The notes below the pieces were generated by a model. The model was not told where the DNA came from, did no database searches, and saw only the letters and a program-made list of their open reading frames with translations. Positions 1 to 6,053 of a DNA stretch of 7,837 nucleotides are shown here, piece after piece. The position numbers and the translations under genes were made by a program. The stretch's first letter is position 1. Each line of letters opens with the position of its first letter. Source of the stretch: an uncultured Lachnospiraceae bacterium (GTDB taxonomy: Bacteria; Bacillota; Clostridia; Lachnospirales; Lachnospiraceae); assembly GCA_902767065.1 (NCBI GenBank), contig CACXFW010000438.1, positions 1-7,837 on the forward strand, given 5' to 3'.

Positions 1-1
1 C

Positions 2-65
2 CCTGGAACCGCTCAGATCCGTCAGATAAGCAAGCTTATCTGACTGGATCATGAGCAATTCCAGG
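2..65 (+). repeat. 64-base imperfect hairpin (copy 1 of hairpin-plus-tail element)
   Basis: Seen directly: arms pair as 2-8 with 59-65, 11-15 with 52-56, 16-20 with 46-50 and 21-30 with 35-44. The loop is CAAG at 31-34. Single-base bulges lie at 45 and 51, and there is a 2x2 internal loop (9-10 against 57-58). That gives 27 base pairs in 64 bases, including a perfect 10-bp core (GTCAGATAAG). No T-run follows, so it does not look like an ordinary intrinsic terminator. The structure may continue left of the window. Its right arm runs into an AGGAGG at 63-68 and the conserved tail at 67-82. Function is unknown; the pairing itself is certain. Confidence 0.8.
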
Positions 66-66
66 A

Positions 67-82
67 GGTGCTGAATAATTAC
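67..82 (+). repeat. conserved 16-base tail, copy 1
   Basis: GGTGCTGAATAATTAC follows the 2-65 hairpin after one base. The reverse complement of 7754-7769 is the same except for one base (A to G at position 12), and that copy also abuts a long hairpin. Copy 1 lies 80 bases before the chosen apbE start. No coding role is supported: the frame through it stops at 83-85 and is closed upstream at 41-43. Confidence 0.65.
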
Positions 83-94
83 TAATCATGATTG

Positions 95-127
95 CAGTCA
101 GCGGCAGTGAAGGATTGCCGTTGACTG
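95..127 (+). other. hairpin in the apbE leader
   Basis: CAGTCA (95-100) pairs with TGACTG (122-127), and CGGCA (102-106) pairs with TGCCG (116-120). They are separated by one 1x1 mismatch, and the loop is nine bases (107-115). The structure ends seven bases before the first in-frame ATG of apbE at 135. It is preceded by the perfect palindrome AATCATGATT at 84-93. It could affect apbE translation or be part of the repeat-rich upstream element. No terminator T-run follows. Confidence 0.5.
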
Positions 128-161
128 TTGTGCAATGAGCGGATGCGGAACGGGAAACGGA

Positions 162-1220
162 ATGAAGAAGATACATCGAATCAAAAGCGGGATCGGGAAA
201 TGCATGCTTGTGTGGATTCTTGGGATCTGTGTGATATGCATGCTGCCGATCTCCTGTGCCAGGGCGAAGGAAGAGGCACAAGACGAGACAGGTTCTGAAG
301 TCAGCGAGTACAGCCTGAATGATTTTTACTTTGATACGGTGATATCGATCCGGATCTATGCCGGGGAAAACGGGAAAGAACTGATCGATGGATGCCGGTC
401 GATCTGTGATGAGATCCAGAATACGTTCAGCAGGACGGATGAGAACAGCGAACTGTATCAGGTGAACCATCGGACGGAGGATGTCGTGGAGGTTTCCGAA
501 CCGCTGGCCGCGCTGATTAAGACCGGGCTGGATTATTATGAGCTGAGCGGGGGGAAGTTCGATATCACCGTTGCGCCGCTGTCGGATCTGTGGGATTTTA
601 AGAGCGCAGATAACGTGATCCCGCCGGAAGCAAGGATCCGGAGCGCATTGCGGAAGGTGGACGGTACGTCCCTGAAGGTCGAACAGAACAAAGACGCCTC
701 TTTGGGAGAGGCAAAGTGGGAGATTCACTTCAGCAATCCCGATACGATGATCGACCTGGGCGCTCTGGTCAAAGGGTATGCGGCGGACCGCCTGGCAGAC
801 TATCTGAAGGAACACAGGATTGCTTCCGCGCTGATCAATCTTGGCGGAAATGTGATGACGGTCGGCTCCAGACCGGACGGCAGCGCCTGGAGGATCGGAA
901 TCCGGGAGCCCTTTGGGGACGGAGTCGCAGACACGGTTGAAGTGACGGATCAGTCCGTCGTCTCCTCCGGAGTCTATGAGAGATGCTTTGAGAAAGACGG
1001 GGTTCTTTACCATCATATCCTGGATCCCCAGACCGGGTATCCGGTTATGAACGGACTGTGGGGAGTTTCCATCATCAGCGATTCCTCGCTGACCGGAGAC
1101 GCCCTGAGCACCACCTGTCTTCTGATCGGTAAGGATGAGGCATCCGAACTGATCCGTTCGATGGATGGTGTCAGGGCAGTTTTTGTGGATGATCAGCTTC
1201 ATGTTACACAGTGCGGGTGA
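162..1220 (+). CDS. apbE: FAD:protein FMN transferase (ApbE family), exported
   Basis: The enzyme moves FMN from FAD onto a threonine of exported redox proteins such as Rnf or FMN-binding-domain subunits, with Mg2+. ApbE motifs run in the usual order (residues counted from 162): FDITVAPL near 133-140, IDLGALVKGYAADRL near 197-211, INLGGN near 225-230, SSGVYER near 268-274, HHILDPQTGYPV near 284-295 and the Mg2+-binding TGDALSTT near 311-318. The total of 352 residues is normal. The N-terminus has a basic stretch, then a hydrophobic segment ending LPISC. That is compatible with a lipoprotein or membrane anchor, but the lipobox is atypical because of the proline. An in-frame ATG at 135 would add nine residues. 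The 162 start gives a typical signal sequence, but neither start has a good ribosome binding site. The 3' end is convergent with pyk, with 32 bases between stops. The family is certain; the start is not. Confidence 0.95.
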   Translation: MKKIHRIKSGIGKCMLVWILGICVICMLPISCARAKEEAQDETGSEVSEYSLNDFYFDTVISIRIYAGENGKELIDGCRSICDEIQNTFSRTDENSELYQVNHRTEDVVEVSEPLAALIKTGLDYYELSGGKFDITVAPLSDLWDFKSADNVIPPEARIRSALRKVDGTSLKVEQNKDASLGEAKWEIHFSNPDTMIDLGALVKGYAADRLADYLKEHRIASALINLGGNVMTVGSRPDGSAWRIGIREPFGDGVADTVEVTDQSVVSSGVYERCFEKDGVLYHHILDPQTGYPVMNGLWGVSIISDSSLTGDALSTTCLLIGKDEASELIRSMDGVRAVFVDDQLHVTQCG

Positions 1221-1252
1221 ATGCTTCGGATCCTGGTCTCTGGATTCTGTTG

Positions 1253-2665
1253 TCAGATGTTCTCGATTTTGATCAGGTTGGTGTTTCCGGACTTTCCCGT
1301 GACGTAGCCGCCTGTAATAACGATTCTGTCCCCCTCCTTCAGGTGCAGAGCGTCGATGGCGATCTTCCTGGCGCTGTAGAACAGGACGTCGGTGGAAGGA
1401 TAATACTCGCACAGCTGAGGCAGTACGCCCCAGGAGAGTGCCAGCTTCCGCCATGTCTTCTCGTCGGTGGTCAGGCCGATGATATCGACCGGGCCGCGGA
1501 AACGGGAGACCATGCGTGCCGTGAGGCCGGAAATTGTGCATGCGACGATGGCGCTTGCCTGAATGTCGATCGCCATCTGGCAGGTTGCATGGGAGATAGC
1601 GTCAACCTCATTGTGGATGAGGAACTTCGAGTCATGAAACCGCTCGATATACTGGATATCCTGTTCGGTTGTTTCCGCGATCCGCGACATGGTTCTGACT
1701 GCTTCGACCGGATACTTTCCTGCGGCGGTCTCGCCGGACAGCATGATGGCGCTGGAGCCGTCATAGACTGCGTTTGCCACATCGGAGGCCTCTGCACGGG
1801 TAGGCCTTGGATTATTGATCATGGATTCGAGCATCTCGGTAGCCGTGATGACGCGTTTTCCGAGCATGCGGCACTTTGTGATCAGGTTCTTCTGGATGGC
1901 AGGCAGCTTTTCAAAGGAGATCTCGACGCCCATGTCTCCGCGGGCAACCATGATTCCGTCACATTCCATGCAGATCTGTTCAATATTGTCATACCCGGAC
2001 TGGTTTTCAATCTTTGCGATCAGTTCGATCCCATTTCCACCATGCTCGTTCATGAATTCATGGACATCGATCAGATCCTGCCGCAGTGAGACAAAGGAGC
2101 AGGCGATAAAATCGACATCATTCTGTATACCGAAAAGAATGTCTGATTTATCCTGACTGGAAAGGTAGGGCTGCTGGATCACCTTTCCGGGGAAGCTCAT
2201 GCTCTTGCGGTTGGAGAGCGTTCCGCCGCATTCCACGGTCGTATGAATCTCTTGCCCGGATACGTCCACGACGCGGAAGACCATCAGACCATTGTTCAGA
2301 AGAATCCTGTCACCCGGGTTCATGTCCTCGTAAAGCTTCCGGTAGCTCACGCTGACCTTCTCCTGGGTTCCTTCGACTTCCTGAGTGGTGAAGGTGAAGG
2401 AGTCGCCTTCCTTCAGTTCAATACTGCCGTTCTGAAAGGTGCCGATCCGGTATTCCGGTCCCTTGGTATCGAGCATGATTGCGATCGGGAGATTCAGGTC
2501 ACTGCGGACCTTTCGGATCATTTCGATGCGCTTCAGGTGTTCCTCGTGTGTTCCGTGGGAAAAGTTTAATCTCGCGACGTTCATACCGGCCAGACAAAGC
2601 TGACGGAGCATCTCCTCGGAATCCGTGGCCGGTCCGATCGTACAGACTATCTTTGTTTTTCTCAT
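1253..2665 (-). CDS. pyk: pyruvate kinase
   Basis: Last step of glycolysis: PEP + ADP to pyruvate + ATP, in the cytoplasm. The 470-residue protein starts MRKTKIVCTIGP and lacks the extra C-terminal PEP-utiliser-like domain found in some Bacillus enzymes. Visible active-site elements are R32/N34/S36 (ARLNFSH), LDTKGPE 65-71, AKIEN 217-221, MVARGDMGVE 239-248, ITATEMLESM 273-282, PRPTRAEASDVANAV 286-300 and IMLSGETAAGKYPVEA 307-322. TKGPE carries the threonine/glutamate pair typical of K+-dependent enzymes. The mobile lid domain (about 72-170) is divergent: NNGL at 124-127 replaces the common DDGL, and SFPGKVIQQPYL replaces the usual NLPG segment. The ATG at 2665 has GGAGG 11 bases upstream. 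The frame stays open upstream to 2803, but that stretch has no homology and crosses the promoter. It is convergent with apbE and divergent from the NusG-domain gene. No clear terminator was found. Confidence 0.97.
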   Translation of the reverse strand: MRKTKIVCTIGPATDSEEMLRQLCLAGMNVARLNFSHGTHEEHLKRIEMIRKVRSDLNLPIAIMLDTKGPEYRIGTFQNGSIELKEGDSFTFTTQEVEGTQEKVSVSYRKLYEDMNPGDRILLNNGLMVFRVVDVSGQEIHTTVECGGTLSNRKSMSFPGKVIQQPYLSSQDKSDILFGIQNDVDFIACSFVSLRQDLIDVHEFMNEHGGNGIELIAKIENQSGYDNIEQICMECDGIMVARGDMGVEISFEKLPAIQKNLITKCRMLGKRVITATEMLESMINNPRPTRAEASDVANAVYDGSSAIMLSGETAAGKYPVEAVRTMSRIAETTEQDIQYIERFHDSKFLIHNEVDAISHATCQMAIDIQASAIVACTISGLTARMVSRFRGPVDIIGLTTDEKTWRKLALSWGVLPQLCEYYPSTDVLFYSARKIAIDALHLKEGDRIVITGGYVTGKSGNTNLIKIENI

Positions 2666-2714
2666 TTCAAATAAATCCTCCAGAAAGTGGAACTTGTGTA
2701 ATTGAGTCTGTTTC

Positions 2715-2723
2715 AGTATATCA
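2715..2723 (-). promoter_or_regulatory. extended -10 promoter for pyk
   Basis: On the minus strand the sequence reads TGATATACT, which is TGn plus a TATACT -10 hexamer. The -35 region is only a T-rich run (TTCTTT-like) 17 bases upstream, as expected for an extended -10 promoter. Transcription would begin near 2708, giving a leader of about 43 bases before the pyk ATG. Confidence 0.55.
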
Positions 2724-2752
2724 TGACTGGACGGAAAAAAGAAATCAGAAAT

Positions 2753-2860
2753 GCGCGGCCGGCGGCGCGAAAGAGGCTGAATCCCTTTGCAGATCCTGCG
2801 CATCCTGCCGGAGCGGGGCAGTGAACGGTAACCGGGCAGGCGGGAGGCGGAACAATCCGT
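2753..2860. other. GC-rich intergenic stretch, no gene seen
   Basis: This lies between the pyk and NusG-domain promoters in the 362-base divergent gap (2666-3027). It holds a GC-rich patch near 2753-2770 and an imperfect hairpin, CCTGC (2804-2808) with GCAGG (2836-2840) plus CGG/CCG inside. The open frames crossing it have no good start or recognisable protein. It is not obviously an RNA gene. Confidence 0.4.
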
Positions 2861-2869
2861 AATCGACTT

Positions 2870-2898
2870 TTGGCGGATTAATCATGATGTGTTATGAT
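2870..2898 (+). promoter_or_regulatory. sigma-A-type promoter for the NusG-domain/tcdA operon
   Basis: TTGGCG (2870-2875) and TATGAT (2893-2898) are separated by exactly 17 bases. Expected transcription start is near 2905, which leaves a leader of about 123 bases before the GTG at 3028. The spacer contains TAATCATGAT, a 10-mer that also occurs at 83-92 upstream of apbE. Confidence 0.6.
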
Positions 2899-2943
2899 AA
2901 GAAGAACCGTACTGGTGAAATCATCTTACTGCGGCAACTGACA

Positions 2944-2995
2944 ACAGAAAAGCCTGGGCGGATTCTGACGTGCCGGGTAGACAGGGTATTTCTGT
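2944..2995 (+). promoter_or_regulatory. structured 5' leader of the NusG-domain gene
   Basis: ACAGAAA (2944-2950) pairs with TTTCTGT (2989-2995). Inside it CCTG (2953-2956) pairs with CAGG (2982-2985), and GGC (2957-2959) with GCC (2972-2974). A second ACAGG follows at 2996-3000 and a CCTG at 3002-3005, so alternative pairings are possible before the GGGAGGAGG ribosome binding site at 3011-3019. No known riboswitch class could be matched by eye. It may be a regulatory leader or merely chance folding of a GC-rich leader. Confidence 0.3.
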
Positions 2996-3027
2996 ACAGG
3001 TCCTGATTACGGGAGGAGGGGCTTCAG

Positions 3028-3462
3028 GTGAAGGAGTCTCAGACAGAAGGGGCGCGCGAAGGCTCCAGGCGGCAGCGCCTCAATACAGTGATTCTGGCGG
3101 TGGTTCTGGCCGCGGGTCTTCTGATGCTTTTCATGATTCAAAGAAGAGGAATCTCCGGGGAAGCTTCTGATGCCGGAGAGGGGGACGGGACAGGGCCGGA
3201 GGCTGTCATCCAGATGGACGGGGAGATTGTTCACACGATGCCGTTGAACGAAAACGCCCTCTTCAGAGCGGAGGATGCGGAAGGCCATTATAATCTGGTG
3301 GAAGTAAAGGATGGATCCGTGATGGTCCGGGAAGCGGACTGTAAAAACCAGGTCTGCGTCCGGACCGGACGGATCCGGAATCCGGGAGAGGTGATCGCCT
3401 GCCTTCCGCACCGTATGATTATCTATATTGAAGAAGGGAGCGGGACATGGAAGACCAGCTGA
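3028..3462 (+). CDS. membrane-anchored NusG domain II protein
   Basis: A small exported protein of 144 residues. Residues 1-18 are basic and cytoplasmic, 19-38 form one membrane segment (hydrophobic, ending before RR), 40-57 are a Gly/Asp/Glu-rich linker, and 58-138 match the NusG domain II fold of this family. Motifs seen are MDGEIVHTMPL, YNLVEVKDG, EADCKNQVCVRTGRI (C105 and C110) and GEVIACLPHRMII (C125). The biochemical role of these stand-alone domains is not settled; in Clostridia they are often found beside ApbE, FMN-binding and Rnf-type genes. It is not the transcription factor NusG, because the NGN domain is absent. The start is GTG, placed eight bases after GGGAGGAGG (3011-3019). The next gene begins inside this one (16-base overlap), so the two are probably translationally coupled. 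Family confidence is high, function low. Confidence 0.85.
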   Translation: MKESQTEGAREGSRRQRLNTVILAVVLAAGLLMLFMIQRRGISGEASDAGEGDGTGPEAVIQMDGEIVHTMPLNENALFRAEDAEGHYNLVEVKDGSVMVREADCKNQVCVRTGRIRNPGEVIACLPHRMIIYIEEGSGTWKTS

Positions 3463-4259
3463 TCAGGACCAGGATGGTCTATGGGACGTCCAATCTGGAA
3501 AAGCTGAGAAGGGCAAAGGTTGCTGTATTTGGAATCGGGGGTGTGGGCGGCTATGCTGCGGAGGCTCTGGCAAGAAGCGGGATCGGATCCCTGGTTCTGG
3601 TGGACCATGATACGGTAGCTCCAAGCAACCTGAACCGGCAGATTATCGCACTTCACAGCACAATCGGAAGGTACAAAACCGAAGTGATGGCAGACAGGAT
3701 CAGGGACATTGATCCTGAGATCGCGGTGGAGGAAAGGAGATGCTTTTATCTTCCGCAGACGGCAGACCAGTTTGATTTCTCCGGGTATTCTTATGTCGTG
3801 GACGCGGTCGATACCGTTACGGCAAAGCTTGAGATTATCCTGCGGGCAAAGGAATGCGGTGTTCCCGTGATCAGCAGTATGGGGGCGGGAAATAAGACGG
3901 ATCCGTCTATGTTCCGGGTTGATGACCTGAGCAGGACTTCGGTATGCCCTCTGGCCCGCGTGATGAGAAGGGAATGCCGGAAACGGGGAATCCGGGATCT
4001 GAAAGTAGTCTATTCGCTGCAGGAGATGGTCAGGGCGTCGAAGGAAGAAAGCTGCGCGCCGGCGCACGAAGACGGCATGGGGGGATCAGGAACGCACCCG
4101 ACAGATGGTTTCCCTTGCTCATCCGGGCGGCGAAAAGTCCCACCCGGAAGCACGGTGTTCGCTCCTGCAGCTGCAGGCCTTCTGATTGCATCTGCAGTTG
4201 TGGAGGATCTGATCCGGCGAAGGGAGCCGGCGGATGAAGCTGCCATGAGTGATCCGTAA
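3447..4259 (+). CDS. tcdA: tRNA threonylcarbamoyladenosine dehydratase (TcdA/CsdL, E1-like)
   Basis: A ThiF/MoeB-type adenylating enzyme that uses ATP to cyclise t6A at tRNA position 37 to ct6A. Seen in the protein: the nucleotide-binding loop GIGGVGGYAAEALARSG at 29-45, VDHD 52-55, LNRQI 62-66 with the conserved Arg, VVDAVDTVTAKL 117-128, ISSMGAGNK 142-150 and the family signature TSVCPLARVMR 164-174. The C-terminal GSTVFAPAAAGLLIASAVVEDLI (234-256) also fits. The length of 270 is slightly long because residues about 196-232 form a Gly/Ser/Pro/charged segment unlike the rest of the domain. The ATG at 3447 is preceded by AAGGGAG with six-base spacing and lies within the 3' end of the NusG-domain gene. 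A general ThiF-family enzyme is the alternative, but the CPLARVMR signature favours TcdA. Confidence 0.92.
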   Translation: MEDQLIRTRMVYGTSNLEKLRRAKVAVFGIGGVGGYAAEALARSGIGSLVLVDHDTVAPSNLNRQIIALHSTIGRYKTEVMADRIRDIDPEIAVEERRCFYLPQTADQFDFSGYSYVVDAVDTVTAKLEIILRAKECGVPVISSMGAGNKTDPSMFRVDDLSRTSVCPLARVMRRECRKRGIRDLKVVYSLQEMVRASKEESCAPAHEDGMGGSGTHPTDGFPCSSGRRKVPPGSTVFAPAAAGLLIASAVVEDLIRRREPADEAAMSDP

Positions 4260-4279
4260 CAAAAGCCGGAGACTTTTGT
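4259..4279 (+). terminator. weak hairpin after tcdA
   Basis: ACAAAAG (4259-4265) pairs with CTTTTGT (4273-4279) around a seven-base loop, directly at the tcdA stop codon. The stem is AT-rich and no separate T-run follows, so termination would be inefficient if it occurs. Confidence 0.25.
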
Positions 4280-4292
4280 GGCTGACGATCGC

Positions 4293-4321
4293 TTGATTCA
4301 GGCGGCATAAACCTGTATGAT
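4293..4321 (+). promoter_or_regulatory. sigma-A-type promoter for the suf genes
   Basis: TTGATT (4293-4298) and TATGAT (4316-4321) are 17 bases apart, the optimal spacing. The start would be near 4328, giving a leader of about 60 bases before the sufC ATG at 4388. A small hairpin, AAGCAC (4326-4331) with GTGCTT (4341-4346), lies right at the presumed transcript start. No cysteine-ligated repressor site could be recognised. Confidence 0.6.
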
Positions 4322-4387
4322 GAAAAAGCACTGCGAAGCTGTGCTTGAGAGATGTTTCTGCGGGTTATCAAGAGAAGGAGGAGCGGG

Positions 4388-5125
4388 ATGCTCGAACTGA
4401 GGCATATTTCATTTGCTGTCAATGATACCGAGGAGAAGGAGATCGTGAAAGATCTCAGCCTTACAGTGGAGAACGGAAAATTTGTGGTGATTACCGGGCC
4501 AAACGGCGGAGGCAAGTCCACCATGGCAAAACTGATCGCCGGGATTGAGAAGCCTTCAGAGGGCCGGATCTTTCTGGACGGAGAGGATATTACGGACCTT
4601 AATGTCACGGAAAGGGCACAGCGCGGGATCGGGTATGCGTTTCAGCAGCCGGTCAGGTTTAAGGGGATCCGGGTGTTTGATCTTCTGAAGATCGCCTCCG
4701 GCCAGTCGATCTCGATGAAGGAAGCCTGCTCGTATCTGTCTGAGGTCGGACTTTGTGCTAAGGATTATATCGAGCGTGAGGTCAATGCGTCTTTGTCCGG
4801 CGGAGAACTGAAACGGATCGAGATCGCGACCGTTCTTGCCAGGAAGACGAAGCTTTCGGTTTTTGATGAGCCGGAGGCGGGGATCTATCTGTGGAGCTTT
4901 CAGAATCTGGTCCGGATCTTTGAGAAGATGCAAAAAGAAACCTCGGACAGCTCGATTCTGGTGATTTCCCATCAGGAGAGAATCCTGAATATCGCGGATG
5001 AGATCGTCGTCCTGAGCGGAGGGGAGATCGAGCACATTGGCCCAAGAGACGAGGTGCTTCCGAAGATCCTGGGGACGGATGCTGCTGTGGATGCCTGCGC
5101 AAGGCTGAGTGACGGGAGGAAATGA
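4388..5125 (+). CDS. sufC: SufC-type Fe-S assembly ATPase
   Basis: A cytoplasmic ABC-type ATPase without membrane partners; it drives conformational change of the SufB/SufD scaffold during Fe-S cluster assembly. The 245 residues show Walker A GPNGGGKST 37-45, Q-loop Q86 (YAFQQPV), signature LSGGE 136-140 in LSGGELKRIEIA, Walker B LSVFDE 156-161 and switch histidine H195 (VISHQE). The DEPEAG...LWSF segment is characteristic of clostridial SufC. The D-loop aspartate expected at 167 is tyrosine (TAT at 4886-4888; a GAT-to-TAT single-base difference from the usual GID). The start is the ATG at 4388, with AAGGAGG about six bases upstream. An in-frame ATG 36 bases earlier lacks a site and adds residues with no homology. 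Its stop is one base from the next gene's start, so the pair is one operon. Confidence 0.93.
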   Translation: MLELRHISFAVNDTEEKEIVKDLSLTVENGKFVVITGPNGGGKSTMAKLIAGIEKPSEGRIFLDGEDITDLNVTERAQRGIGYAFQQPVRFKGIRVFDLLKIASGQSISMKEACSYLSEVGLCAKDYIEREVNASLSGGELKRIEIATVLARKTKLSVFDEPEAGIYLWSFQNLVRIFEKMQKETSDSSILVISHQERILNIADEIVVLSGGEIEHIGPRDEVLPKILGTDAAVDACARLSDGRK

Positions 5126-5126
5126 T

Positions 5127-6053
5127 ATGCTTCAGATGGATGAGATTCAGAAGAGACTGCTCAGCGAGGTATCCGGGCTTCATGATGTGCCGGCCGGAGC
5201 CTACAACCTGCGCGCGAATGGCGTGTCAGCGGGAAGACAGAGCACGGCGAATATTGAGATCACGTCCAAGACCGGGGTCAGCGGCCTTGAGATTACGGTA
5301 AAAGACGGGACGCAGAACGAGAGTATCCACATTCCGGTTGTCCTGAGCCAGAGCGGAATGTCGGAGACGGTCTACAATGATTTCCATATCGGAAATGACT
5401 GTGATGTCCTGATTATCGCGGGATGCGGAATTGACAATTGCGGATCGCAGAATTCAGAGCATGACGGAATTCACCGGTTCTGGGTCGGGAAGAATTCCAG
5501 GGTCAGGTATGTGGAAAAACATTACGGCTCCGGCGACGGGAGCGGGAAACGGATCCTGAATCCCGTGACGGAAGTCTATATGGATGACGGAAGCTCCATG
5601 GAGATGGAGATGGTGCAGATCAAGGGCGTTGACTCTACGGACCGCCAGACGAAGGCAAAGCTGGGAGAGCGCTGCCACCTTGTAGTCCGCGAGCGGCTGA
5701 TGACGCACGGCGTCCAGGAGGCGGTCAGCGATTACGCGGTGGAGCTGAATGGAGACGGGTCGAGTGCGGACATTGTATCCAGAGGCGTCGCGAGAGATAA
5801 GTCCTATCAGAAGCTGGACCTGAAAATTGTGGGGAATGCAGTCTGCAGCGGTCATACGGAGTGCGATTCCATCATCATGGACGAAGGAAGGATTCTGGCG
5901 GTTCCGTCCCTGGAGGCGAACTGTGTTGACGCGGCCCTGATCCATGAGGCGGCGATCGGCAAGATCGCCGGAGAGCAGCTTACAAAGCTGATGACGCTCG
6001 GACTGAACCAGTCTGAGGCGGAAGAGCAGATCATCAACGGATTCCTGCGCTGA
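5127..6053 (+). CDS. SufB/SufD-family Fe-S scaffold (SufC partner)
   Basis: Scaffold of a minimal two-component SufBC-like system, 308 residues, much shorter than classical SufB (about 470-500) or SufD (about 420) because the N-terminal region is small. The beta-helix core carries IAGCGIDNCG 97-106, HDGIHRFWVGK 112-122, EKHYGSG 130-136 and RILNPVTEVYMDDGSSMEMEM near 142-162. The C-terminal block has SGHTECD 241-247, VPSLEANC 259-266 and LIHEAAIGKI 271-280. Candidate cluster ligands or sulfur-handling cysteines are C100, C105, C246 and C266, with H273 in the position of the conserved SufB/SufD histidine. The ATG at 5127 has GGGAGGA six bases upstream and follows the sufC stop by one base. No cysteine desulfurase (SufS) or SufU follows. 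Whether to call it SufB or SufD cannot be settled here. Confidence 0.9.
   Translation: MLQMDEIQKRLLSEVSGLHDVPAGAYNLRANGVSAGRQSTANIEITSKTGVSGLEITVKDGTQNESIHIPVVLSQSGMSETVYNDFHIGNDCDVLIIAGCGIDNCGSQNSEHDGIHRFWVGKNSRVRYVEKHYGSGDGSGKRILNPVTEVYMDDGSSMEMEMVQIKGVDSTDRQTKAKLGERCHLVVRERLMTHGVQEAVSDYAVELNGDGSSADIVSRGVARDKSYQKLDLKIVGNAVCSGHTECDSIIMDEGRILAVPSLEANCVDAALIHEAAIGKIAGEQLTKLMTLGLNQSEAEEQIINGFLR

Noticed and set aside
1..54. Possible C-terminal end of an upstream gene (frame open from base 1 to TGA at 52-54).
   Set aside because: Only 17 codons are visible and they lie entirely in the inverted repeat, with no recognisable protein sequence.
36..1541. Long minus-strand frame opposite apbE and the end of pyk.
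   Set aside because: It is the antisense shadow of apbE, overlaps conserved coding sequence on both genes and has no recognisable motifs.
1211..2089. Plus-strand frame opposite pyruvate kinase.
   Set aside because: It is the complement of well-conserved pyk codons with no plausible product.
2666..2803. N-terminal extension of pyruvate kinase by 46 residues.
   Set aside because: The enzyme family starts at MRKTKIVCTIGP; the extension crosses the extended -10 promoter and has no ribosome binding site of note.
2900..3010. Cobalamin riboswitch, because of a GGTGAAAT and an AACTG segment in the NusG-domain leader.
   Set aside because: The B12-box (AGCCAGGAGACCTGCC-like) and the rest of the core are missing; similarity is limited to short stretches.
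4352..4387. Upstream ATG for sufC at 4352.
   Set aside because: The added 12 residues are not SufC-like and include the ribosome binding site that fits the 4388 start.
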